NCBI GenBank assembly: GCA_037043015.1
Contig: CM073329.1
Coordinates: 2,682,648 to 2,746,647, forward strand
Direction: 5' to 3'
DNA: 64,000 nucleotides
Source of the DNA: Bryum argenteum
Taxonomy: Eukaryota; Streptophyta; Bryopsida; Bryales; Bryaceae
The position numbers were made by a program, and so were the translations under genes. Shown one piece after another: positions 24,558 through 36,452 of this stretch (positions within the stretch are counted from its first letter, which is position 1; the number at the start of each line of letters is the position of its first letter). A model generated the notes under the pieces. The model saw only the letters and a list, made by a program, of their open reading frames with translations, had not been told where the DNA came from and searched no databases.

Positions 24558-26830
24558 CAAATGAATAGAAATTATGTCTCATAAGACAACCTTGCTTGCG
24601 GCCATGTCGGTAACATTCATGGGCTGGTGAAGAAAAAATTTGGTGTAAGACTAATACCTTCAAAGATTATTGGCCCTCACTCCTAGTGTAAACTCCTTGG
24701 GGCTAGCCTTTACTCTTGCACTGATGAGGGAGATCTTTTCCAATGGCCGCAAGTCAAAACCAACCTCCACCCCTAGTGTAGGTTGGCCCCAATGGTGCAA
24801 CATTGGAGAAGTGGTGCGGTGCCAAAGCCACTCTCATAGTGAGAGGTGTAAAGGCACCACCACCTATGCACTGGATTGCTTGCAGAGGATTTGAAATTGA
24901 AAAATTTGGATGGCCACCCACCCTGTAGTATCTAGAGCATTATATCTCCTTCATCGACCGTTGGATTTCAATTTTGGGTATTGGGTTGAAATTCAATTAG
25001 AATCTTCTTTTGTTGTAGAAACCTCGATTCCATCCCATCCAAGGTGTGAGGAAGTTATGGCATTCATTTTTGTGCAAGGGATCTAGTTTTGAACATGTTT
25101 TCCTTTGTGAATTTTAGGTCAATTGTCATCATTGCAAAACCATTATATGAACAATTGATTTTTCCCACGTGGTTTTTATTTTTTTGGCCCACGACTATTA
25201 TTGAGACGAAGGTAAACATCTTTGTTATCGGTTTATTTCTTTATTGCAATAAGTCTATTGATACCATAAGTGAAAATACTGATATTTTGTGAGGAGTTTT
25301 GAGTAATAATATGTTATAATCTTGCAATTGGACACGCACAAGGAATGCTCTAAGAGCATTCCTTATTGTTTCTGGTATGTGTGCCCTGCATACTCGAAGA
25401 GAAGGAAGACTTGCCTTGCCATCTAACTTGTAGAAACAAAAAACATTTCCAAGGAGGTTAGTAGTGAGCCTAGACTTGCCTTGCCATCCAACTTGTTGAA
25501 ACAAAAAAAAACACTTTCAAACAGGTTAGTAGTGTCAAGCCTCCACCGTGGCATGATTTTGCCTTCCTCACTTTTACTATCTCAAAAGAACCTATGATTC
25601 TCTCTTGAATTTCATTGTCCTTGTATTGCTAACATGAGCAAAATTGCTCCCTACAAAGAAGGTCTCGTCGCCGAGACCAGTTTCTGAATTAGCGAGAGCG
25701 TAGACCATGGAGAGAGACAAACAGGAAACCACAGTGGCCCTCACCATGTGTTGCACCTTTAACCCTTAAACGTCAGAGCATGCCCCTCGGGCTTGGTTTC
25801 CAGTGTATTTTCAGAGGGGCTTGACGTTTAAGGGTTAAGAGATGCCCTAAGAATTTGCAGAGCTCTGAATTATTGAAGCAACTCGTGTGGAAAGGTGCGG
25901 AAGCACGGCTGCCAATAGTTTCGTTTCGAAGAAGTTTCTTCGCTAATCTTCAGAGTGCACTCCCCCACTTTCTGTTCAATGTAATAATCATGTTCCCCAC
26001 ACTTTAATTCACGTGGAAACCTGGTCCCTATTGGCCAACAACATTATTGACAACAAAATAATTATGTTCGGAATCTCGTGCCGCACTAATGAAATGAGCC
26101 TGCGAGCGAGAATCATTCCTGCACTGTCGTTTCTGCCTTCGATCTCAAGGTTCACTGCATTTCATTCGAATGTGTGGAATCGTCAGTGATTGGGGGAGAC
26201 CTACGAAAGCATCTTTCACTTGCTTTGAAATACAGTACGCCAAAAGGTCAGTGGATTCTATTTGATCGCACCAACAACAAAAAGCATGAACCGTCCGCTC
26301 AAAGCTCAAATGAAAATTCTTCCCAAAACCCCAGAAATGTTGTTTTGTTGAAGGAGGTTTGTCGCTCACATTCGATACACCGTGAGAGAAAAGAGGAGGT
26401 GGTTCTACTTATCTCGGAATATCGTGTCATTTTCGTGTCATAAATGCTACCAGAGGATGGCAATTCTGTACTGGATGGCAAGATTTTGCATGAGAAACTG
26501 CCAGCATCTGCACATAACTTACAGTAGTTACTTTTCAGGGGATTGTAGAAGTTGTTGCAGGGCCCATTTCTAACCGGAGATGATTAAGAATGTCTTATTC
26601 TTTGGATGGCTGTGATGGAGTGACTGCCTTTTCAGGAGATTGGTATGTATCTATTGGGCCTCTCAAATGCTTCTGACGCTGGATTCACCAGTCTGACGGA
26701 TCTGTGAGACACAGCCAGGGTCTTATCGCATCCTGGCAACAAAAGAAAAAAAGTGACATAGTGATGGTTTAGGGCAAGGCCTATTGTTCATGCGACGAGA
26801 AGGGGTCTTGGAGGGTCTTGGCGGGGGGGG
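24558..26830. other. Gene-less stretch containing MITE D
   Basis: No supported gene. Near 24930-25080 a block (CTCCTTCATCGACCGTTGG, then a TTGTAGAAACCT stretch) resembles interiors of the TTAA element family, but I find no borders. A 40-base near-repeat with GACTTGCCTTGCCATC occurs at about 25410 and 25474. Confidence 0.4.
25759..25838. mobile_element. TTAA-flanked MITE D, 80 bases, almost all hairpin
   Basis: Both ends read TTAACCCTTAAACGTCA inward, a perfect 17-base inverted repeat. A further CCCCTC/GAGGGG pairing lies inside. With only 80 bases in total, the element is nearly a complete foldback and is the smallest member in the window. Confidence 0.85.
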
Positions 26831-27142
26831 TTTACACTAGGAGTCGAGGCCATTTTCAGGGGTTGGGGCCATGGAATAGAGTTTCCTCGTTGGTTGAGGA
26901 GGTTAAGACCAGCTCCATCGGGTATACACTAAGTGGCTGGTCAAGAATAATTTAGTATTGTCTCCTTATACATATTTCTTCTCCATCGGGTTTACACTAG
27001 GAGTCGAGGCCATTTTCAGGGGTTGGGGCCATGGAATAGAGTTTCCTCGTTGGTTGAGGAGGTTAAGACCAGCTCCATCGGGTATACACTAAGTGGCTGG
27101 TCAAGAATAATTTAGTATTGTCTCCTTATACATATTTCTTCT
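26831..27142. repeat. Exact tandem duplication, period 160
   Basis: Positions 26831-26982 and 26991-27142 look identical by eye over about 150 bases, from TTTACACTAGGAGTCGAGG to CATATTTCTTCT. A short repeat, TCCATCGGGT followed by A or T and TACACTA, sits at the junction and inside each copy and could have seeded the duplication by slippage or unequal exchange. Confidence 0.92.
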
Positions 27143-28455
27143 TATAGTAGCATAATGAAATGGGCATATACTAAGTGACGGTTGCTGCATAGTGACCTTC
27201 ATTTACTTTTACATTAATTAATTAATATTGGTCTTTTCCTGCCACATGAACCCCTTAAGGGGGTGGCACATGGACCCCATGAGTAAACTTAATATTAAAA
27301 CTTTATTCTTCGAGTACAACCCCAACCCCTCTTGTACTTTCTCAAGGGAGGAAGAAGTTACAAAAGATATGAAGTAAATCTGCTCCCCCAAGACTTCCCG
27401 CCTACAAGAATTCCACCCCCAAGACCCTCATCCAAGACCCCCGCCCCCAAGACTCCTCCAACTGGACCCCTCCTATACCCCCCCTTCTCCGCATTTACAG
27501 GCGTGCTTCGCTGCTCGCATTACAGAGGCGTTAATGAGATTTTGGGAGATAGTAGCATATAGTGAGCGTGACATGGCCCCAAGCCAAGGAAAATAGAGCA
27601 CCATTTTGGTGGGTTTCTTTCTTCTTCTTGGGCGCCATGTCAGAATAATAAATGCACTTGAGGCATTTTTCTTTTCAAGGCCTCAATGATCCATGCACAT
27701 GCCACATGGGATGGATTGGCCTGAGTTCTAGTGTAAACCTACTCTTAGGCGCTACTGCAAGTCGTACCACACATTGACTTGCACTAGCACCTATGCGTAT
27801 GGCATGGTCAATGGCTCAAGTGTTTAATAATAGGTGTTCCACCCTCGCTTCATATTAAGCTTGTCCTCACGGTGCTAATGTGACCAAAATACCTCATTGC
27901 AAAAGGGGTCTCTTAGCCAAGACCAAGCCTAAACTAACACGAGTGCATGCCCTAGAGAGAGAAAAGCAAGCACTACAATGGCCCTTGCCGCCCCCTAAGC
28001 CTGAATAGTCCCTTCTCTAGAACCAAGTACCACTCTTGTAAGCCTTGTCCATAAGAGGGTATCCTATATTTTCTTCAAAAATGTAAGTTCAAAAATAGAT
28101 GCAAAAGCCTCAATTCACCAAAACTTGAAATCTAAAACTAAAAACTCAAACCCAAAATTAACCCCTATACCCGTTTTTGTATTAAACTCTACTAACTTAA
28201 GTGCAATGAGATGATAGCCTCCGTAAGTTTATCTCCAAGACAAAAAAATAAAATTCATATATAAGCTAATCCAGCAAAGATAATTAAAAGTCAACAATAG
28301 GTGAGCGAGGGACACGATCCCTCAAGGAGTACGAATAATTTCCGATTTTTCAATATGAAACCATCATTGGCACTATAATACCAAACAAAATCCAATTTTT
28401 AAAAGTCAACTACATTGTCCGGACATTGATTCTCCTAAAGTCACCCCTATGTAGA
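27143..28455. other. Gene-less stretch
   Basis: No gene is supported. A C-rich patch (27380-27490) yields a proline-rich short frame that I take as composition, not coding. Confidence 0.4.
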
Positions 28456-28697
28456 TTAACCCTTAAACGTCATATGCTTTCCTGATACCACACCCAAAAA
28501 TCTCTTTTAAACTCCATTTTTAGCATTATTCTATTTTTAATTTGCTTGAGCTCTATTCTAAGAAAGTATAGATCTCTTTAAGGTGCTCAGTTTGGAATTC
28601 TAATCATTTCATTTAGTATAATGGAGTGTAAGTTATGAGCAAGATTCTCTCCAAAAAAACCCAACCCCGCGGGCTGGGTCTGACCTTTAAGGGTTAA
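28456..28697. mobile_element. TTAA-flanked MITE E
   Basis: The left end is TTAACCCTTAAACGTCAT. The right end, reverse-complemented, is TTAACCCTTAAAGGTCAG. The 242-base element has a non-coding interior. Confidence 0.82.
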
Positions 28698-30300
28698 AAG
28701 ATAAAAGTGATTTGAAAACTTGCTTGCAATGGTAAAACATGTCTCATATCTCAAAACCCTCAATCCAAAGTTTCTTGCACTAAATTGCTTGTCTAAAATT
28801 CACACTATCTTAAATGGATCCGCAATTCTCATCACTAAAAACAACTTGATTTAAGCTCTAGTAAAATCTTAAAAAAAAACCAAAAACAAAAGTAAATATT
28901 AAAATAAGAAATAAAATAAATAAAAATCACGACTCTTCAAAATTTTAACCCTCCATCCAAAATATAAAATTCCAATGTTGAGGAACAATTAAGGAATAAA
29001 GTGCCCCCTAGTGTGCTATTGTATCATTTCTAAGGCAGACGGCTGTACTCTGTCCATACTATATTACCTTTTGAATCAGATCGAGGTCCCGTTCCCTGCT
29101 TAAGATGAGGGATCGATAACTGCGCTCTCCATAATTGATCTTTGCGGACCTCAAATGTTACCAATCGGGCCACGGATCGACATCCTCATAATATTAATTT
29201 AGTTAATAGGATCTCAATCAGAAAAAGGTAATATTCCATTAAAAGGATGCCCACGTCCAGTTAGTACTAGGCACCGGCTCTAACCGGTTACCGGTTAGTG
29301 TATTTTTTCCTTTATTGCGTAAAATATTTGAACTATAGAGATTTTTAATACCAGGATATTCTTGTTTTTTCTTAAAAGATGAGCCATGGCCAATTGATTT
29401 TTAAAAGGTGATTGATTATTATTATTTCTCTACAACGGCACCCTTTATGTTCCATAAGGTTTGTTTCACCATATTTCATTTGGAGAGAAGTATTTTGTGG
29501 TATTTTAATCAACATAGTATAACGTTATTTAATCCGTAAAGGTTTAGGGAGGTAGGAAGTTTCAACTTCCTCAAAAAAAAGCAAGGCTATGTGGTGATTT
29601 TTTACAAGATAATTATATAACTTCGTAATTTTATAACTATATCGTAAAAAATTATAATCAAAGAACGTTATAGTGGATTAGTATGAGAAGGTTTACAATA
29701 TATATGAATGCTTTTCCACTGCACATATTGGATAGTGATTCACTTCATAGAAACTTGATGAAAAGCGTGTAGGTTGCTAGATGCTTGTTTTGTCCAGTCT
29801 CTCTCTATCATATGCAAAACAGCTCTCAACTCCAATCTCTAATTTAGCTAAGTGCACGTTGGTTGTTAAATGATAAAATCTCTAGGGTTTGATATTGAGG
29901 TGGTACTTATTTTGGCATGATCCATATATAACTGTTACAATTTTTGAGAATAGTTTTAGAGAGGTCTTTGTAAAATAAATGGACCTATGTATCAAGAAGT
30001 CACACAAGTAGTAACTTTTCATGGCATGTGAACTTCCTATGCCCTACTTTCAACCTTGAAAAATAGAAGTTTGAGCATGCTTCGTGAAAGCACATGTCCA
30101 GATGGTAAGTCAATATGTCTAGCAAGGTTTCATCATGCTCTACAAACGTGTCAATTCTTGACAATAAGCCTTTCAACATCTAATTCAAGTTTCTAGATGC
30201 TTAATTCCAAATAAATGCTTGCACCCCATAAGCTACCTAGTTTCCAATTTAAAATATTTGAAGAATGAGAGTTTCGGTCTCCAGTATAAGTGTGGAGCTT
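28698..30300. other. Gene-less stretch with one inverted repeat
   Basis: Apart from the foldback at 29062-29234, nothing gene-like is visible. A small perfect palindrome CTAACCGGTTACCGGTTAG lies at about 29280-29298. Confidence 0.4.
29062..29234. repeat. Foldback element or small MITE
   Basis: The left arm ATATTACCTTTTGAATCAGA pairs with the right arm whose reverse complement is ATATTACCTTTTTCTGATTG, with GAGGTCC/GGATCTC continuing the pairing. The stretch is about 173 bases with a GC-richer core. No target duplication could be assigned. Confidence 0.5.
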
Positions 30301-30670
30301 TTAACCCTTAAACGCCCATGGGGTCTGAAATGGGCAGCCCAAAATTGAATCACAACATCTCTTGGACTTGAGCATCATGAATAGTGCACTTTTTGAACTT
30401 GGGCATCATGAGTGAACCAATCAATGGTGAGCTTGCAACCTCCTACAAGCTTATGTACAACCCCAACTTACCTACCACAATCCTTTCAAAGCACAAAATC
30501 ACTCATACAAATTGTGATTTAAACTGAAAATTTTCACTTTTTGAATACATCACAAAAAGGTGACGAGTTTGACATCAAAATAAAAGTGAAAAGTTCATTA
30601 CAGTGAGAGCTACAGAACAGATTCTGTTGGAAAAAAGCCCCTCGGGCTCTCTTGGGCGTTTAAGGGTTAA
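30301..30670. mobile_element. TTAA-flanked MITE F (sister of MITE B)
   Basis: The ends are TTAACCCTTAAACGCCCATG and, reverse-complemented, TTAACCCTTAAACGCCCAAG. The 370-base interior aligns along its length with the copy at 15645-16015. Confidence 0.88.
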
Positions 30671-31634
30671 CGGTTCATAGAACTCTTCACTCATAAGAGC
30701 ACCCAATTTAATTACGATATAATGTTCTTCTAGAGTGCATGAATATAGATGTTTTTGGGAAACCACAAACATCATGTTTGAAAGTCATTGCAAATTTAAC
30801 TGTCATTGGCCATAGTCAACATGCTTCCACATACTTAGGCTCACATGAATAACAATCTTATTCAAGTTTATTTAATGATACATGTTTATGCAACTCTTTC
30901 CACAAACAACAAAATGTTTGTATGGAACAACACGTCCATTTGTATACATCAAACTAACACTACAATCACAAGTCCTCAACCAAGACAATCAATCATGGGC
31001 TATGCCTTGGTAAAGGTGACGCTATCCCCAAAGCTAGGGTTGGACTCATCACATAAAGGAAACAAAGAAAAGAAAAAAATGAAAAGAAAAAGTAAAAGAA
31101 AAAAAGGAAAAAGAAAAAAAAAAGGAAAAAAAAGAGGAAAAAAGAAAAAAAAGAAAAAGAAAAAGAAAAACAAAACATAGACAATTTACAAGGGAAGGTA
31201 AACAACTCTATCTCCCAAATTTCAAGTTCATACACGTGGGACGCCAATCGACAAAGTTGATTGCAAGTTCCTCTCTTTTGTGATGCAATATACTATAAAT
31301 CCTATAAAACAAACTATACACGATCAATCCCATCACTTGAAACATTGACTACTCTCACCCTTTCAAAGGTCAACCAATCACGTCTTCAGAAAGAAGGTCA
31401 CTAGATAGATAGATAATTAAGAACTTCAATCTTCAAATAAAGCAAAGGTGACTACTCATTACAATAGTCTTTTTACCTTTGCACAAAAGACCAATATGAC
31501 AATCACATGAACAACCCCAAATTACCAAGACAAAAAAAAAAAAATACAACTAAAACCCTAAAACAAAACCCTAACACTAAATTTTTATTACTCAACCCAC
31601 TAGCATGGATGTGATGAAGCACTTGCACATTCAA
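30671..31634. other. Gene-less stretch before the inverted repeat
   Basis: The stretch contains an A/G-rich low-complexity tract (listed separately) and an AAACCCTAA-rich patch near 31550. No gene is seen. Confidence 0.4.
31063..31170. repeat. AAAAAG/AAAAGG low-complexity tract
   Basis: About 110 bases consist almost only of A and G. Frames through it give poly-Lys or poly-Phe. Confidence 0.9.
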
Positions 31635-34600
31635 AAGGGGAGATAATCTTGTAAATGACCGGAATTCAAGCAGGTGGTATAGTGCAGCCACTTCACCAAA
31701 AGGAAAAAGCAATATTGCAAATCTGGGGTCGCACGGGCGGGGGGTGGTGGGGATGCCCATGCGACACAGAACAACTGCCTCAACTACCGGCCCTGTAGCA
31801 GCGAAAGCGGGATTAGTGACTGGTGAGTTGCACAGGGTGGCAGGGAATTCACTTAGTGAGCCGCGACTTCCAGAAGGTAACACGAAATAGTGACTCGCTA
31901 ACTCGGGAGAGAGATCTGGGGCTTTAAGAGGCCATGCATTGCAGCAGTTCATTGTATCTTTTGCTCAGGCAGGCTCGTGGTTGTCGAGCTTCAGATCCCC
32001 TTTCTTCTCCCTCCCCAGGTACTGCCTCATGCCCTGCTCCGTTTGCAATGTCGCTCTTGTCATTCTTGCTTTCCTGCTTTTGGTAAGTTTTGTAGCGCTG
32101 GGGTTTTGTTTTGAGCCGGGGTTTTGCGCTCCGCTTCAAGAACAACGGCCGTGTAATTTGGGGCCGCATCGGTGCCCTTAGGGTCGTGAGTTGGGGTCAC
32201 ATTCCATTCGGGGACGAGCAGTGAGGTGCGCAGGAGGCAGGCAGTATGTGCGCATCCTGTTCCGAGTAGGGAAACGTGGGAGGGAATGTGTGGACTCGCG
32301 AGGGGGGTTTTTTGGGGGTTTTAGTGGCGCTTTTGCTCACGAGATTGTTGGATCTTCTTTTTTTTCTGGGTGCGCAGACATTTACAGCCACTTCCGAAGA
32401 TGACTTCCCACGTAGTTGGATACCCGCGCATGGGCCCCAAGAGGGAGCTCAAGTTTGCGCTGGAGTCGATGTGGGACGGCAAGACCCAGGCCGCGGACCT
32501 CGAGCAGGTGGCGAAGGACTTGCGGGCGTCGATCTGGAAGCAGATGGCGGAGGCGGGCGTGAGCCTGATTCCCAGCAACACGTTCTCGTACTACGACCAG
32601 GTTCTGGACACGACCGCCATGGTTGGCGCCGTGCCCGCCCGGTACGAGTGGACCGGCGGAGAGATCGGACACGATGTGTACTTCTCGATGGCGCGCGGTA
32701 ACAAGACGAAGCCGGCCATGGAGATGACCAAGTGGTTCGACACGAACTAGTGAGTGTCTCTACCTGCATTTCTCGTCATGCTCTCGGTTGATGGGGGGGG
32801 GGGTAGCAATGTGATGCGGGCTTTTGCGACATGCGCGAGGACGATTATCTGACGCATTGCGGTGTTGTGCAGCCACTACATCGTGCCGGAGTTGAGCCCG
32901 GAGACGAAGTTCGTGTACTCTTCGAAGAAGGCCGTGAACGAGTACAAGGAAGCCAAGGCGTTGGGCATCGATACCGTGCCGGTGCTGGTTGGTCCCGTGA
33001 CATACCTGTTGCTGTCGAAGGGCGACAAGAACGCACCCAAGGGATTCAACACCTTGTCCCTGCTGGATGCCATCCTGCCCATCTACAAGTAAGTGACGAT
33101 TTCGTTTGCGGTCAGATCCGGGCATGGCTGAGGGAGTGCGGATACTGACATGGTTGACAATGCAGGGCGGTGATCACTGAGCTGAAGGAGGCTGGCGCCA
33201 CATGGATCCAGTTGGACGAGCCGAAGCTGGTGATGGACTTGGAGTCCGAGCAGTACGAGGCCTTCAAGACCGCGTACGCGTCTCTGGCCGAGGTTGCCGG
33301 AGTGAAGCTTTTGGTCGAGACCTACTTCACGGACTTGCCCGCGGAGGCTTACAAGTAAGTGTTGCTGACGCGCGATGATGCGACTGCATCGAGTCGTGAC
33401 GGGGAATGTGGGATGTGAAAGATGCTAACCGTGGGGTTGGATGATGGCAGGACCCTGACCGGGTTGCCGATCGCTGGTTTCGGTGTGGATCTTGTGCGTG
33501 GATCGAAGACTTTGGCTCTGATCAAGGAGCACGGTCTTCCCGCAGGAAAGACCCTGTTCGCCGGTGTGGTGGACGGACGCAACATCTGGGCCAACGACTT
33601 GGCGGCTTCCGTGGCCGTGGTTGAGGAGCTCCGTGCCAAGCTCGGAAACGAGAATGTTGTCGTATCGACTTCATGCTCCCTGCTCCACTCTGCCGTGGAC
33701 CTGAAGAATGAGACGAAGTTGGACGCCGAGTTGAAGTCGTGGATGGCATTCGCCGCGCAGAAGCTGCTGGAGGTGGTGGCGATCGCCCAGGCGGTGGAAG
33801 GAAAGAAGGACGAGGAGTTCTTCTCCAAGAACGGTGCCGCCCAGGAATCGAGGAAGAACTCCCCGCGCGTGCACAACAAGGCCGTGAAGGAAGCGTCGGA
33901 GGCGTTGGCCGGGTCTGAGCACAGGCGTGCGACGCCGGTGTCGACCCGTCTGGAGGAGCAGCAGAAGCACCTGAACCTGCCGATCCTGCCCACGACGACG
34001 ATCGGATCGTTCCCCCAGACGCCCGAGTTGAGGCGCGTGAGGCGCGAGGTGAAGAGCAAGAAGATCTCTGAGGCCGATTACGACAAGGCGATCAAGGCCG
34101 AGATCGACAGCGTGGTGAAGCTGCAGGAGGAGCTGGACATCGATGTGTTGGTGCACGGCGAGCCCGAGAGGAACGACATGGTGGAGTACTTCGGCGAGCA
34201 GCTGGACGGTTTCTGCTTCTCCGCCAACGGGTGGGTGCAGTCGTACGGATCGCGGTGCGTGAAGCCCCCGATCATCTTCGGTGATGTGAGCAGGCCGAAG
34301 GCGATGACCGTGTACTGGTCGACGTACGCCCAGAGCGTGACGAAGAGGCCGATGAAGGGTATGCTGACGGGACCGGTGACGATCCTGAACTGGTCGTTTG
34401 TGCGTAACGACCAGCCCCGGTCTGCGACATGCTACCAGATTGCGCTGGCGATCAAGGACGAGGTCGAGGATTTGGAGAAGGCGGGCATCACCGTGATCCA
34501 GATGGACGAGGCGGCGCTGCGCGAGGGTCTTCCATTGAGGAAGTCGGAGCACGCCGACTACCTGCACTGGGCCGTGCACGGATTCAGAATCACAACTGTG

Positions 34601-36452
34601 GGCGTGAAGGACACCACGCAGATCCACACCCACATGTGCTACTCGAACTTCAACGACATCATCCACAGCATCATCGACATGGACGCTGACGTGATCACGA
34701 TCGAGAACTCGCGATCGGACGAGAAGCTGCTGTCCGTGTTCCGCGAGGGCGTGCACTACGGTGCGGGCATCGGGCCCGGCGTGTACGACATCCACTCCCC
34801 ACGTATCCCACCAACGGAGGAGATGGCTGACCGCGCGCGCAAGGTACGAATTGTTTGGGAATTTGGTAGTGGCACCGGGTTTGGGTTCATTCGAAGTTTG
34901 CAAACGGTACGATACGATTATGCAAGAGCTAACTTGTATGTGGTCGTGTGTTGGCATGGCAGATGTTGGCGGTGTTGGAGTCGAAGGTTCTGTGGATCAA
35001 CCCCGACTGCGGTCTGAAGACGAGGAAGTACGGCGAGGTGGTGCCGGCTCTGACGAACATGGTGAACGCCGCGAAGCAGCTGCGCGCGGAGTTGGCCAAT
35101 GCCCAGTAGAGCGGCGTCGCGTCTGCGGGCCCTGCGGAGCTTAGTAGTTAGAGCTCCATGAAATATAGGCGTCTTCCTTATACGATTTCAATACTGTGGT
35201 CAGATGTGATTTTTGGTCGTCGTGGTTAGCACGCGCAGCGAAGGGTGTGGGATGGCCACACCCATATGGTAGTGATTGTAATGCTGCTTCATATTCTGGA
35301 ACATGGGTATATTCATTTAATTGTGACTAACGGATGACAAGATACTGAGGAGAGGGGAGGAAAGGAACGTTGTAGGACAGTGGAACCAATTTTGTTAAGC
35401 AGAATGTACAGATGAGCGGGAGAACATTTGGACAGCCACGCTGAAAGTAGCGTGCGCATCCTGAGGTAGCTTAGGAAAATGCAGTGTCTGAACATTATGG
35501 TCTCTGATAGTCGAGATTGAATCATTACTCGGAAGCGATGGGGACCTCTGCCGGTAATGGCCAGAGCTCTCTGATGACTATGCATGTGGTACGGGTGGGT
35601 GGAAGGGTTGGATGTGTTATGCCAAAGCTCTGATCGGTGAGGGGGAGGGGGGAAACTTTTGTGCGCTGTAAGACAGTATTGTTTGTTTCTTGACCGGGGT
35701 CTTCATCTGAGAGTCTGGGCTATGTAATCATGACGGGACTATGGTAACCTTGAACGTTTGCAAGGTATGAGGCTAGTAGCAGGGTGAAGGAAAATGGCAG
35801 TGCTGCAGACGGTGGCAGCTTTTCGTGCCTGGACGTGCAATTACTTGCGCAGCTGAAGTTTGCTAATATTGTCGAATGAAAATAGCGTCCGCACATTCAA
35901 TTTAGAACTATTAAGAAGAGGGAAGTAACTTCGTCCATGCACGCTTGCATACACGCCGCAGTGGAATGCCTCCGAAGTGAGAAAGCGGAGGACCGGTGGG
36001 TGTACGGTACCGCGTGCACTCCTTGTGATATGGTGTGAAGATTTTTTGGGCTAGAGGAAGGAGGGAACCGCGGTGACTACTTTCGCAGATGTGGGAATCG
36101 AGGGAGGGCAGTGTTCAGGACGAGATGTGGTTCAGAATTGCAACCGGTTCATCAATGTGGAATTAGGAGCGAAATCAGACACGGCGTTAGGTGAGATTGA
36201 AATCTTGTTACGGATAGTTGGGGCAAAGTCTTAGGAAGAAATTTTCTGCAGAAGAGAAAACAAGAATTCTCAGAAGTGGAGCGCGAAGCTGTAGTTGAAA
36301 AGTTCTGAAGTCGAACAGGTTGCCTCGATTCCCACACGAACTCACCTTTAAACGATATTGTTTTCATCCAGTATATATGCTTTTCATCCACTATACAGGT
36401 TTCTCTGTCTCTACAGTATCCAGCTTTATTGAACCTAATTGGCCACGAACAG
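31635..36452. repeat. Left arm of large inverted repeat (MetE arm 1)
   Basis: This segment is the reverse complement of 44505-49300. Homology starts at AAGGGGAGATAATCTTGTAA and ends at TTGGCCACGAA, where copia sequence begins. From about 31925 inward the arms look nearly identical, including introns and flanks. The outer 300 bases (31635-31925) are clearly diverged with indels. Confidence 0.92.
32400..35109 (+). CDS. METE: Cobalamin-independent methionine synthase, copy 1
   Basis: This gene makes methionine by transferring the methyl group of 5-methyltetrahydropteroyltriglutamate to homocysteine, feeding the S-adenosylmethionine cycle. Five exons join in phase: 32400-32749, 32873-33088, 33166-33354, 33451-34843 and 34963-35109. 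They give 764 residues, the normal plant length. The N-terminal domain starts [18 protein letters not shown]. The C-terminal catalytic domain starts near [19 protein letters not shown]. Zinc/homocysteine ligands are intact: His646 and Cys648 ([10 protein letters not shown]), Glu670 ([11 protein letters not shown]) and Cys732 ([15 protein letters not shown]). No transit peptide is visible, so it is probably cytosolic. A 5' UTR intron ending near 32378 (GTGCGCAG) is plausible. The coding part is GC-rich compared with its surroundings. A second copy faces it at 45842-48550. Confidence 0.96.

Noticed and set aside
27332-27562. Proline-rich frame (PPRPSSKTPAPKTPPTGP).
   Set aside because: It arises from a C/A-rich patch with no start context, splice support or homologous domain.
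30993-31247. Poly-Phe and poly-Lys frames.
   Set aside because: Translation of an A/G-rich low-complexity tract.
31540-31585. AAACCCTAA-like units resembling plant telomere repeat.
   Set aside because: Only a few irregular units (CTAAAACCCTAAAACAAAACCC), no tandem array. Such motifs are common in plant promoters.
33671-34957. Long open frame of 428 codons antisense to MetE copy 1 (and its twin at 45994-47283).
   Set aside because: It is a shadow of the GC-rich coding strand: repetitive His/Arg/Leu composition, no domain, and it crosses an intron of the real gene.
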